This document shows, piece by piece, positions 36,780-46,268 of a stretch of DNA of 64,000 nt. Where the stretch lies: the NCBI GenBank assembly GCA_027080725.1, contig JALWRC010000086.1:1-64000 (forward strand), given 5' to 3'. This stretch comes from Saprospiraceae bacterium (GTDB taxonomy: Bacteria; Bacteroidota; Bacteroidia; Chitinophagales; Saprospiraceae). Under the pieces are notes generated by a model, which made no database searches, was not told the origin of the DNA, and saw nothing but the letters and a program-made list of their open reading frames with translations. A program made the translations under genes and the position numbers. The stretch's first letter is position 1; the number at the start of each line of letters is the position of its first letter.

Positions 36780-39700
36780 ATGAAAGCAATAGTTGCAATT
36801 AATCAATCTGAAAGGAGGAGTTTTTATTACTTTCTTCTTTTGTTTGCATGTTTAAGTATTTCCTGGCCTATCCAAAGTCAAGTTCGTACACCTTATTTTA
36901 GAGCAAACGACTATTATGGCGCTTGGCCAAAAGTTCATTTAGACCAAATGACATTAAATTGTAGTGAATGGAATGAAGTATTTGAAGATGTATTTGATGG
37001 AAACACTTTAGATTTAAATGTTTGGAAATACGCCGACCCTTTGCCTATTAAGGATATTGAAAGTATAAATAGTGAGCAAAATGTGTCGGTAAATAATGGA
37101 GATCTTATAATCAAGGCTAAGTACGAGGAAATAACAGAGCATGATCCCAAATTTGGAAATATTACTCGAAATGCTTCTGCAGGATGTATTGAATCTAAAC
37201 AAGAATTTCATACAGGTAAGTATGAGGCGAGAATTAAATTTGGAGAGAGTAACTATATTTACAATACCTTCTGGCTAGGTGGAAGAGGTGGGGAAATTGA
37301 TGTGGTGGATAATGGGTTAAGAAAGTATTTTGATAATGGAAATTACAAATGGGGTGAATAACAAGTAATGAAACATTGCTATGATAATACAAATATCGAT
37401 TTTTCACAAGAGTATCACAATTTTTCTGCGGTTTGGACACCATTTAAAATAATGTATTATTTGGATGACGAGCTTATTCATACAGCATATCAGTACTATG
37501 TATCAAAAGACGTAGGGTTGGATGTTGATTGTGGCGAAATTATACCCAGTGGGGATTATAAAGTAAATCCTGCTTTCCCTCTAAGAAAAAATCGATTTCG
37601 CCCTATTCTTTGGGTTTTTTCACGTCCCAAATGCAGAGATCAGGATTGGTTAGGATGTGATAATTTGTTTTTTGAGCCTTATGATACTCCATGTGATGAG
37701 ATTGATTACCCCTTTGAATACAGTGGTGTTCAACATTTAGAAGATTATCCGAATGAAACCCATTATTCAAGCGTTAAAGTAACAGAAAGGACATACTATT
37801 TTTGTGATGCGGATGACTTTCTCGTTGATCATAGTTTGACGATTAGTGGTAATCATAATTATGGTGATATTACTGTTAAAAATGGAGCAACTCTAACTAT
37901 TTCAGGCGCATATTTAAAGTTTGGATCAGGAGCCCGGATAACAATAGAACCAGGAAGCAATATACAGATATTTAATTCAACTCTTACAGCAATTTGTAAT
38001 AAATGGAGAGGAATACGATCAAGTGCTTGGGGTATGAGCCAATCAGATGTGGTTATTCTTAACTCAACAATAGAAAAAGCAGAAAAAGGTTTAAGAATTG
38101 ATGGTTCATCCAGTTGTACCATTGAGAATTCCATTATTCGAGAATGCGATATCGGGTTGTATTTTTATAATGCTAATTATCCAAAGGAAATCAAGGGAAA
38201 TACCACTTTTGAAGAAAATGGCATTGGGATTTGGGCGTATTTGAGTAAAGGAATTAAAGTAAAAGATTGTGATTTTAATATAGTATCTAAAGAGCACATC
38301 AGTGTAATTGAAACTGAAATAGATATTTCTGGAGGAAATACATTTAATAGAGCTCCTGGATATAGTGTTGCTGCTAGAGCGACGTATCCCGGTTCTTCTG
38401 CTGCAGTTTACATAGGTCATTATGACAATTCTAAAAACGTATTTAATCGTAATCATGATGGAATTTTTGCAGCAGGTGTGGATAACCCAATTGGGGTTGA
38501 GGTAGTAAATAACAAATTTATTGATCATGATGATACTGGAACAAAGTTTTATGGCGACAATAAAGCCTTGTTTCAAAACAATACAGTAACAACTGGTATG
38601 TGGGGAGTTGTGTTTGATGCTACAGGAGAATACAATCACAACAAGGACCTCTGTAATGTTTTTACTGATGTAGAGATTGCAGAAAGTGCCTTTAACTTAA
38701 ATAATAATCGTACTACCTTCTTGTCCAATAACTCTTTTGGATGGGAGAATGTGGCAGATTTTATTGTAGAAGGCGCTGTAAATCCATTAATCGGTAGCCC
38801 ACTTGATGCAGCTGGGAATTGTTTTACAGATCCGGCAGATGCAATTGATATCTTAACTACATCTAACTCTACCCATTTTGATTACTTTTATAAAGAACAA
38901 CAAAATCAAGGTTGTGACTTTTCACAACCAATACATCAGGGGAATTACTCCACTAACCGAGCCCAAAAAGGAAATATTATATGTAATAGAAGGGGAGTAT
39001 TTAATAAGATTAGCCCAGGAAGTGATGGGCAATACTCATTTCCGGGTGATTTTGTGTTTGAAGGCTGTTTGGATAACCAGTGCTTGCTCGATAGTGTGAC
39101 CGCCTGGATAAATAGAGTTGTCTTGATTGGTGGTGATGATCCAAGGACTGCATTAATTGAAGGTGATACAACGCCTAATTTTGAGGTTCTTGAAAATGAG
39201 GAGACTCTTGATCAATGGATTAATTATTTACTCTTCCTAGCCTATCAAAGAGAAGATTATGCTTTGGCAGATGCAGTATTGTCTCCTTTGGTTACTTGGC
39301 ACTGGCAAAAGCGTAAATTTGGTCTTAAAATGCATTTGAAAGATTACGAAGCGGCTTCAACTCTTTTAGAAAATATGCCGGAAAATAATCAGAATCAAAT
39401 TTATTTTAAAGATGTAGAAAGATTAAACATAAAGCGTTTGCAGGGGTATACGATGACCGAAGATGAGATTCTCGAATTACGTGAAATTGCTTTATCTGAC
39501 TTTTCATCTAAAGGATTTGCCCACAGTATTTATTATTTGGTGACGGGACAGCATTTGTCTGTTAATCCCATCTCAATGCCATATAGTTACAACAATTATT
39601 ATCAGTCAAAGAATATATTCCATAATAGTGGACTTCTTAAAGTGTACCCAAACCCAGCAATGGACGTTCTTTCGGTTGAGACTATTAATCAAAGATTGTT

Positions 39701-39866
39701 GCAACGTATTACTCTTTATGATTTAACAGGTAAACTAATCCTAAATATTGCTACAGAAACCAATTTATGGAGTATTGATATTTCTAATTTATCTCGGGGT
39801 ATATATTCACTAACAGTACAGTTTTTGGATGGAAGTGAAGAGCATAGATTAGTAAGGGTACGATAA
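36780..39866 (+). pseudogene. GH16 glycosidase plus beta-helix T9SS protein split by an in-frame stop
   Basis: One reading frame of 1028 codons is interrupted only by TAA at 37359-37361; the second half restarts in the same frame (ATG 37368). The first half has a signal peptide (to about residue 34) and the front of a glycoside hydrolase 16 domain; the second continues it (NFSAVWTPFKIMYYLDDELI, the usual GH16 back strands), then a right-handed parallel beta-helix region at about 330-650 and a T9SS type A domain (VYPNPAMDVLSV). The GH16 catalytic motif reads EIDVVD where ExDxxE is usual: residues 172 and 174 are intact, the acid/base position 177 is Asp. Probably a decayed polysaccharide hydrolase; stop read-through or an assembly error cannot be excluded. 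Confidence 0.8.
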
Positions 39867-39945
39867 ATCATTAGAATTCATGAAAATGAAGTTTAATAGT
39901 GATTTGGCTTATGAACTTGTCAGTGTATTTAAAGTAATTAATTTT

Positions 39946-41439
39946 ATGATTATATATAGATTTTTCACCTTCCTCACCCTTCTCCTTTATACTTTAACAG
40001 GGGAGGGGCAGTCTTATTTTAATCAATTGGTGGATTGTGAAGATGGCCCCCCTACGATAACTAATTTAATTGTTACCGATTCATTTTATATCATTCCCAT
40101 GATTAACTATTATAAGGATAGCATACCTGTCTCCTCATTTATGCTTATTGATAAAGAAGACTTATCGGATGTGAAAATTAAAAGAATTCCATATCATGCA
40201 TTTGTCCGTAATACCCCGGGGAGAATAAAGGGGCATTACTATGCCTTTTGTAACGAAGATAGAGAAAGGAGTGTCACCTCACTTATTAAGATAGACTCTA
40301 CTTATGCTTATGAAGTGCTACAAAAATATTTATCCAATTCTCCGGGTAAAGGTGGGGGGACTACCATGACGATATCGGGGGATTATATTTATGGAGCACG
40401 CCTTAATACATATAAGATGGGAACGGTCACAAGAGTGGATAATACTGTCTTAAAGTTGGACACCACCGGAAAACAAATCTGGCAAAAGACCTATGACACT
40501 AGCCATGTAAGCTCGTTTATATGGAATATCAAAACCCTCCGCGATAGTGCTCTGCTATTGATTAAAAATAATCTAGACAGTCTGCAGCAACCTCATTATG
40601 CAGAATTAGTGAAGATATCTCCGGAAGATGGCCATGTCATATGGAAGATGAGGAGTCAGGAAGATTTAGATTTCAGTATTCGCAAGGTCAATGCAGTCCA
40701 GTTGTCGGATGGGCGAATCTTAATGGATTATATCGGCAATCAAAATAGTGGTAATCCGAATTATGAGAGAACTGCTCACTATTGGGAGTGGAGGAATTCT
40801 GAAAATGGACATTTACTCAAGGATAGCTTGTTGTACATTCCTCGGTATGAGATAATGATTGCAATCAATTTTATTAAGGGTAAGGGAGACTATTTCTTTG
40901 TTTTGGGTAGATGGAACACGAAGAGCAACAAATATTATGGAGTTTTGGAGAAACACACCAATGACGGGAGATTGATTTGGGAGCACTGGTATAGACTTGA
41001 GGGAGATACCACTTCAGCATATTGGTTGACAGATATGGTTGAAGAAGACAATGGAGACATCATCATGACCGGTGAACTAAGGAGCTATCCCAAGCACGTA
41101 TGGTTGCTTAGGGTCAATTCTTTCGGTTGTCTTGGTGAAGGAATAGATTGTAATAAAATTCTGATACATACCGAACTGGTTCCTCGTAATGTACCATTAT
41201 CTTCGATTCGCCTGTTTCCCAATCCCTCAGCTGGTCTCTATCATATAGATTGGGATAAGGAATGGAGGCATAAGATAGAACGAATTGATTTACTGGGTAG
41301 TAATGGTTCTATTTTTATGCAGGATATTGCACACGACGAAAGCAATTTAGACATACGACATATACCATCAGGCTTATATTTCGTGCAATTTCGATTAAAA
41401 ACGGGAAAAGTAATATATACTAAGGTAGTAAAGGAGTAG
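39946..41439 (+). CDS. Secreted T9SS type A protein with beta-propeller-like repeats
   Basis: About 497 residues from ATG 39946, which begins the signal peptide (IIYRFFTFLTLLLYTLTGEGQ); a frame open from 39880 adds 22 unlikely residues. The middle has repeated strands of the type VLKLDTTGKQIWQKTYDT and LVKISPEDGHVIWKM, as in PQQ-like or WD-type propellers that report on extracellular sugars or serve as scaffolds. The C-terminus begins RLFPNPSAGLYHIDW and ends TKVVKE, a T9SS type A sorting domain. It lies 13 bases after the interrupted GH16 gene (from the first ATG) and shares its AT-rich composition. No catalytic motif recognised. Confidence 0.7.
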   Translation: MIIYRFFTFLTLLLYTLTGEGQSYFNQLVDCEDGPPTITNLIVTDSFYIIPMINYYKDSIPVSSFMLIDKEDLSDVKIKRIPYHAFVRNTPGRIKGHYYAFCNEDRERSVTSLIKIDSTYAYEVLQKYLSNSPGKGGGTTMTISGDYIYGARLNTYKMGTVTRVDNTVLKLDTTGKQIWQKTYDTSHVSSFIWNIKTLRDSALLLIKNNLDSLQQPHYAELVKISPEDGHVIWKMRSQEDLDFSIRKVNAVQLSDGRILMDYIGNQNSGNPNYERTAHYWEWRNSENGHLLKDSLLYIPRYEIMIAINFIKGKGDYFFVLGRWNTKSNKYYGVLEKHTNDGRLIWEHWYRLEGDTTSAYWLTDMVEEDNGDIIMTGELRSYPKHVWLLRVNSFGCLGEGIDCNKILIHTELVPRNVPLSSIRLFPNPSAGLYHIDWDKEWRHKIERIDLLGSNGSIFMQDIAHDESNLDIRHIPSGLYFVQFRLKTGKVIYTKVVKE

Positions 41440-42126
41440 TGGGCAGTTTGGGGATATAAACTGGTGGATTTTCGGGTGGTGACAAGGCTAAACCTCGAGT
41501 GAGTTCATATTTCCTACATGATAACCACCCCGGCATTAACCTCTTCAGTTATCAAAATAACGACTTTTCTGGCTGGCACTAAATAAGGTGTCATTTCATT
41601 AGGTTGCTTTTCATCGTGTTTTGTGGACAGAAGGAGCCTTTATAGATTAATACTAGCAATACCCCACAATATTGAGAAAAGCTTTGTATGTTGTGTGTAT
41701 TACAAAGTGTAGGTTTATTGAATCTCTGTGATGTTCACTACGTAACAAATCCTTCGTTGAATTTGCATTCCACGATCTTCCTGGGTCAACTCATGGATTG
41801 GAGAGCTGACTACGCAGATCTCACACCTTTGGTGCTGCAATCCGGGATGTATCGTTTTCTTAGCCATTGAGACTATGCTAATCATTAACGCACCTTTGGT
41901 TCTAATAAGAAAAGTACCAAAGGTGCACCATCAATTATCTTTGGCAAAAGGCCAAAGGTACCGAGGAGTCAACCCAAAATAGCATTAAATGCGAAATCTA
42001 TTGGTTGTTGTATAGGTCTTATTACGGTATTCGAAAAGATGCTATCTCCCAAAAAGAGTAGCTTTCATCTATTTTATGCCTTAGAATGGCTTTATTCGGT
42101 GAACTTATACACACCCCATAAGCTCC
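41440..42126. other. Gene-free stretch at the right edge of the accessory block
   Basis: 687 bases. Contains GTGTATTACAAAGTGT (41695-41710), an 11-bp perfect hairpin GCACCTTTGGT/ACCAAAGGTGC (41890-41926) and a second one CTTTGGC/GCCAAAG (41939-41957). Neither has a T run. No convincing gene; a 60-codon frame at 41688 has no family resemblance. Confidence 0.5.
41695..41710 (+). repeat. Copy of the GTGTATTACAAARTGCAC motif
   Basis: GTGTATTACAAAGTGT, same orientation as the copy at 36245; together they flank the AT-rich block as direct repeats. Confidence 0.5.
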
Positions 42127-42909
42127 TCAGAGGGTATGAAATACTTGGTCCCAGAGGAGCCGCAACCCCACAAACCCTACCAGGATTCCGGTTACCCGTC
42201 GAATCATCTGTGGAGTAAAGTGTTTGAAACTCATGTGTCTTCCTACCGCACTTCCTGCTGCAACCGCTAATATCAAGCCCAATATTTCTCCCATCGGTAG
42301 CGCAAACTGTGGATGCATCCATTGACCGGCAAGCCCTGACACAGAGTTGAACAGAATAAATAGACTGCTTAATGCGGCAATTTTCCTCGGGGTATCCCAA
42401 CGCATCAAATGAAGTATAGGGGATAGAAAAACGCCTCCCCCGATACCGACTAACCCCGATAAAAATCCGATGGTTCCCCCCAGTAGCACATTGAGAAGAG
42501 GTTTTTTAATCCCATGAGAAGGGGATTGGATATGCTTGTTTGACTGAAAGAATAGAAAAATGGCGGCAATGATTAAACTTATTCCCAGTAGGATAAAAAA
42601 CACTTGCTTTTTAATCGGCCAAAGTCCTCCGATAAAGGATAAGGGAATCCCGGCGATGACAAAGGGCAAAAACTGTCTCCAATCGATTAATCCCTTCTTT
42701 TTGAAAGCCATTACATTGCCGGATACCACCGATATATTGCATATAAGGGCTATCGACCGGATATGAGTGTAAGGGAGGCCAAAAAGTGAAAGTATAGCCA
42801 AATAACTGGACCCGCCTCCAAAGCCTACCGAAGAATAGACCAGGGCAACAAAGAAAAACAATATCCCAATCCCAATATAACCACTGAAGAGATGTAGCAA
42901 TAACTCCAT
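42127..42909 (-). CDS. TauE/SafE family sulfite/organosulfonate exporter-like permease
   Basis: 260 residues with about eight membrane helices and the two Gly-rich duplicated motifs of the TSUP family (VYSSVGFGGGSSYLAI near residue 27 and IGFLSGLVGIGGGVFLSPIL near 155). Such proteins move small sulfur- or carbon-containing anions such as sulfite or sulfoacetate; the substrate here is unknown. Stands alone, with the PorE-like gene 49 bases upstream on the same strand. No anomaly. Confidence 0.88.
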   Translation of the reverse strand: MELLLHLFSGYIGIGILFFFVALVYSSVGFGGGSSYLAILSLFGLPYTHIRSIALICNISVVSGNVMAFKKKGLIDWRQFLPFVIAGIPLSFIGGLWPIKKQVFFILLGISLIIAAIFLFFQSNKHIQSPSHGIKKPLLNVLLGGTIGFLSGLVGIGGGVFLSPILHLMRWDTPRKIAALSSLFILFNSVSGLAGQWMHPQFALPMGEILGLILAVAAGSAVGRHMSFKHFTPQMIRRVTGILVGFVGLRLLWDQVFHTL

Positions 42910-42958
42910 GCTTTCAAGACCTTATACGGTCCTCCTTCTTTTGATTAACCGGCGGGCC

Positions 42959-44968
42959 TTACTTTTGCAATACCTCTTTTTTAATGGTAATAGAAGTAGG
43001 CCCTTCGAGGATTTTAAATTCGGTACGTCGATTAAAACGATGCTCATCGTCCGTGCATTTCACCCCATTGACGCACTCGTTGAGAATGAATTCCTCTCCA
43101 TATCCTACTGCTTTGATGCGCTTGGCGTCAATACCATGGCGCACCATCCATCTTTTGGCCGATTGAGCTCTTTTTTGCGATAGGACTTTATTGTAAGAGT
43201 CCGTACCTTGGGCGTCGGTATGGGAGGAAAGTTCGATGACCATGTCTGGGTACTGATTCATCAAATCCACCAGCACCTGAAGGTCCTTCTCCGCATCCGG
43301 CAAAATCTTCCAATCATCAAAATCATAGTATATCTTATTGAGACGGATGGGCTCATTGATGGAGATGACTCGCACTTCAGGTGGTTTGGTTTTCAGTACG
43401 AAGGACTTCTTATAGGTATGCTCTTCCGTCATTCCGACGGTGTTCAACTCTGATTCATCCGGGAAATAACCTTCCTTCTTTGCTACAATTTTATACGCCT
43501 TATCCCCTTCGACACTGAATTTGGCAAAATTCTTACTTCCGGTTCCTTTCGTAATGGGCTTGGCATTGGGATGCGCCATATCATATACTTCAATGACGGC
43601 ATTTTTAAGTGGAGCGCCGTTTGTATCTTTCACCAAAGCGATGAGTTGAATTAAAATGTCTTTTTTGTTAACCATCCAGATATCGTCACAACAGGTTTTG
43701 CTCTTGAGGGAGCGGTGGTGAGTGCCTACCCTGTTGGATACGAGTACCCCTTTCGTGCCATTTTTATTGACCGAATAATACAAATCATCCACACTCGAAT
43801 TGAATGGTTTGCCCATATTCTCCGGTTCTGACCATTTTACCCCGTCCCATTGGGACATGTAAATATCGAGGCCCCCTAAACTCGGATGACCATTCGAACT
43901 AAAATACAGCTTTCCATCCCGGTAATAAGGGGTCAATTCATCTGACGGGGTGTTAATGACATTGCCCAAATTGGTGGGTTCGCCATACTCCGTTTCTCCT
44001 TTGTACGCGGCATAATACAAATCATAGCCACCTTTGCCTCCGGGCATATCAGAAGAGAAAAAGAGTACCTCATCACCGTACAATTCCCCCACACTCATAT
44101 GGCGGACATTGTAATCCCCGTTAATGCCGGTGAGTTCTTGGGCCGGACCCCATCCTGAAGCGGTCCGGAGACTCACATAAGCTTTACTTTCTTCGATATG
44201 GTCTCCGGACAAGACCGTCCGGGTGAAGAACATTCTGTTGCCATCCGGAGAAATGTGGACATTGGCCGTATGAAATCCCTTTCTGTTGATGTGGTCTCCC
44301 AAGGCTTTGGCCGGCTTCCAAACATACTTTTTATCAGGAGTTGTCACATAAATCTTAACGACATTCTCCTCTTTGGCTTTATCATCCTTAAGGGTCTTTA
44401 TCTCTTTGAGGTTGAGCGTGGCGAAGTATAAAGAGCTGTCGCGATCCACAAATGGGGAGTACTCCTGCCCTTTGGAGTTGACATTCTTTCCGGCATTTTT
44501 GACATTATATCGCAAGTCTTCCTCCATCCCTTGTGCAAGGGCGATACCCTGCACTTCCAATTCCGCCATCTTGATTAATGCTTCATTGTCACTCTTGCTG
44601 ATAAACTGCTTGAACATATCGAGGGCAGCATCGTATTTGCCCTGAAGCTTGAGGGTTTTGGCATAGTTGAAAGCATAATCCAAATATTTGAGCGCCTTAT
44701 CCCTCCTCAAAACGCGTTTGTACCAAGCGGCCGCTTTTTTGTAATCTCTCAACTTTTCGTTGATTTGGGCCATTTTTATGGCGATATCGGGGTCATTGCT
44801 CTCTTCGTAGGCCTTGCCATACCAATCCAAGGCATTGAAGTACTCCCCCTTCGCCTCTTGATCCTCTGCAGTTTGAATCATCACATCATAAGGTTGATCG
44901 GAGACGGGCTGCGCCCAAGCACCACCCGCAAAAAGTGTAAGCAAAATAGTGATATACAAATACTTCAT
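42959..44968 (-). CDS. PorE-like OmpA-family protein of the type IX secretion/gliding apparatus
   Basis: 669 residues with signal peptide (to WAQ, about residue 19). Order of parts: TPR-like helices (about 25-135), a PD40/WD40-type beta-propeller (about 150-430: NVHISPDGNRMFFT, LYFSSNGHPSLGGLDIY), a carboxypeptidase-regulatory-like fold (about 440-525), and an OmpA C-terminal peptidoglycan-binding domain (about 545-665: ELSSHTDAQGTDSYN, RIKAVGYGEE). This four-part order is that of PorE, which anchors the T9SS to peptidoglycan. It lies downstream of PorP/SprF and a type-B-sorted surface protein, a recurrent three-gene layout in Bacteroidota. Whether it serves T9SS in general or only this surface protein is inference. 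Confidence 0.85.
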   Translation of the reverse strand: MKYLYITILLTLFAGGAWAQPVSDQPYDVMIQTAEDQEAKGEYFNALDWYGKAYEESNDPDIAIKMAQINEKLRDYKKAAAWYKRVLRRDKALKYLDYAFNYAKTLKLQGKYDAALDMFKQFISKSDNEALIKMAELEVQGIALAQGMEEDLRYNVKNAGKNVNSKGQEYSPFVDRDSSLYFATLNLKEIKTLKDDKAKEENVVKIYVTTPDKKYVWKPAKALGDHINRKGFHTANVHISPDGNRMFFTRTVLSGDHIEESKAYVSLRTASGWGPAQELTGINGDYNVRHMSVGELYGDEVLFFSSDMPGGKGGYDLYYAAYKGETEYGEPTNLGNVINTPSDELTPYYRDGKLYFSSNGHPSLGGLDIYMSQWDGVKWSEPENMGKPFNSSVDDLYYSVNKNGTKGVLVSNRVGTHHRSLKSKTCCDDIWMVNKKDILIQLIALVKDTNGAPLKNAVIEVYDMAHPNAKPITKGTGSKNFAKFSVEGDKAYKIVAKKEGYFPDESELNTVGMTEEHTYKKSFVLKTKPPEVRVISINEPIRLNKIYYDFDDWKILPDAEKDLQVLVDLMNQYPDMVIELSSHTDAQGTDSYNKVLSQKRAQSAKRWMVRHGIDAKRIKAVGYGEEFILNECVNGVKCTDDEHRFNRRTEFKILEGPTSITIKKEVLQK

Positions 44969-45012
44969 TTGATTTATTTTTTCGGTTGAAAAAACCGGTT
45001 TAACGTTTTAAC

Positions 45013-45031
45013 ACCCGGTTAAAATCCGGGT
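45013..45031 (-). other. Hairpin between porP and the PorE-like gene
   Basis: ACCCGG and CCGGGT form a 6-bp stem around 7 bases. No T run, so more likely a processing or stability element between co-transcribed genes than a terminator. Confidence 0.35.
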
Positions 45032-45056
45032 TTGAGTGTTTTTCTGATAGTAGTTT

Positions 45057-46106
45057 TTACAATCTTGGACATAACATGACCGGTTTGGGTTTGGGCTTCT
45101 TATGTATGATGCCGATGTAACTCAGGGCAAAATCAATGGCTCCGGCCCGGTTGTCAATTTCTGCGAGACTGCTGAGGGTCAAGTCAAATCCCACTCCGGC
45201 CCGGAAGGCGCCGTATTTCATACCTGCTAAAAACTCCAATGCATTGCCCAAACGGTATCCCAATCCCGCTTCGACATCTATGTCTTTTTCTTTATTGAAG
45301 GCGACCCCTACAATTCCTTGAATATCCAACTCCTTACTCGTGAGACGCTGATCGTATTTGAAGTTTGGCTTAATGTACAGAAGGTCGGAGAAATGATGCT
45401 GGACCTCCCCATGCACGGTTATTCTCGGAGAAAACAGCGTATTTTGCCCATTGAGAAAAGAGCGTTTGTCTTTGAGCAAGTGAAACATGGCAATGCCGGC
45501 ATTCATCTTCGTGTTTTTGCCAAACATGGCGGTGTACATTAGTCCGGCACCAAAATCCACATTGCTGACCTTGGCATTGGCCAGGCGCTGTCTATCGGCT
45601 GAAGTAGTACCACCACCGAGCAATTCATCTTCAAAAACGCCGTCTGTAATCGCGAGATCCTTTAGGTTCAAACCCACATTGCCCGCTTGTAAGCCCAAGG
45701 TCAGGTACTGGGTGGGCTTTTTGCCCTTTCGACGCTTCTTGAGATTGGGGGCCTTGCCGTCCAGTGCAAAGTGATAAGCCAAACTTCCCGTGGTAGATGT
45801 CTTGGTCAACTTTAAAGAACCCGAGCGATCTTGGTAAAAATTGAGCCCTACGCCTATCCAATCCCAGGCGCGAAATCCCTTGATGATGGGAGCATCGACA
45901 TAGGCCATAGGCGTCACGTAAGTATTGTTAAATGTAGGGGCTTGATCCCGGATAATGGCTCCGGCGCGATAAGTTCCGTAAAATGCTCCCGTCTTGGCGG
46001 GATTTACGATGAGCGGTGTCATATTGTATAGTGTAAAGTGCTCATCTTGAGCCTTCATCCCTATAGAATATAAGAAGATACCGATAAGTAAGAGTGTTTT
46101 TTTCAT
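45057..46106 (-). CDS. PorP/SprF family type IX secretion membrane protein
   Basis: 349 residues from ATG 46106, directly at the signal peptide (KKTLLLIGIFLYSIGMKAQ); a frame open to 46202 is a Lys-rich non-signal extension. The body has the family start QDEHFTLYNMTPLIVNPAKTGA, an outer-membrane beta-barrel of repeated Gly/aromatic strands, and a short charged tail (KKPKPKPVML). PorP/SprF proteins attach and guide type-B-sorted surface proteins; the gene just upstream encodes such a protein, and PorE-like is downstream. Confidence 0.93.
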   Translation of the reverse strand: MKKTLLLIGIFLYSIGMKAQDEHFTLYNMTPLIVNPAKTGAFYGTYRAGAIIRDQAPTFNNTYVTPMAYVDAPIIKGFRAWDWIGVGLNFYQDRSGSLKLTKTSTTGSLAYHFALDGKAPNLKKRRKGKKPTQYLTLGLQAGNVGLNLKDLAITDGVFEDELLGGGTTSADRQRLANAKVSNVDFGAGLMYTAMFGKNTKMNAGIAMFHLLKDKRSFLNGQNTLFSPRITVHGEVQHHFSDLLYIKPNFKYDQRLTSKELDIQGIVGVAFNKEKDIDVEAGLGYRLGNALEFLAGMKYGAFRAGVGFDLTLSSLAEIDNRAGAIDFALSYIGIIHKKPKPKPVMLCPRL

Positions 46107-46268
46107 ACGATTAACCTTTTTAACACCGAAAGGTAATAGTTTTATCTGTAGTAAACAGAATGATTTTTTACTTTTTTTCTCCCGGATGCTACATTTTAAC
46201 ATTTATATTTAATATGAAATGGTCGAATCCGGATGGATAATGCCCCGACAATAGCATCTCCCGGCATC

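Noticed and set aside
41688-41870. 60-residue open frame in the gap before the TauE gene
   Set aside because: No motif, no promoter box, and it overlaps the dispersed gap motif.
41890-41957. Two strong hairpins read as terminators
   Set aside because: No T run follows either in either direction; left as structure of unknown use.
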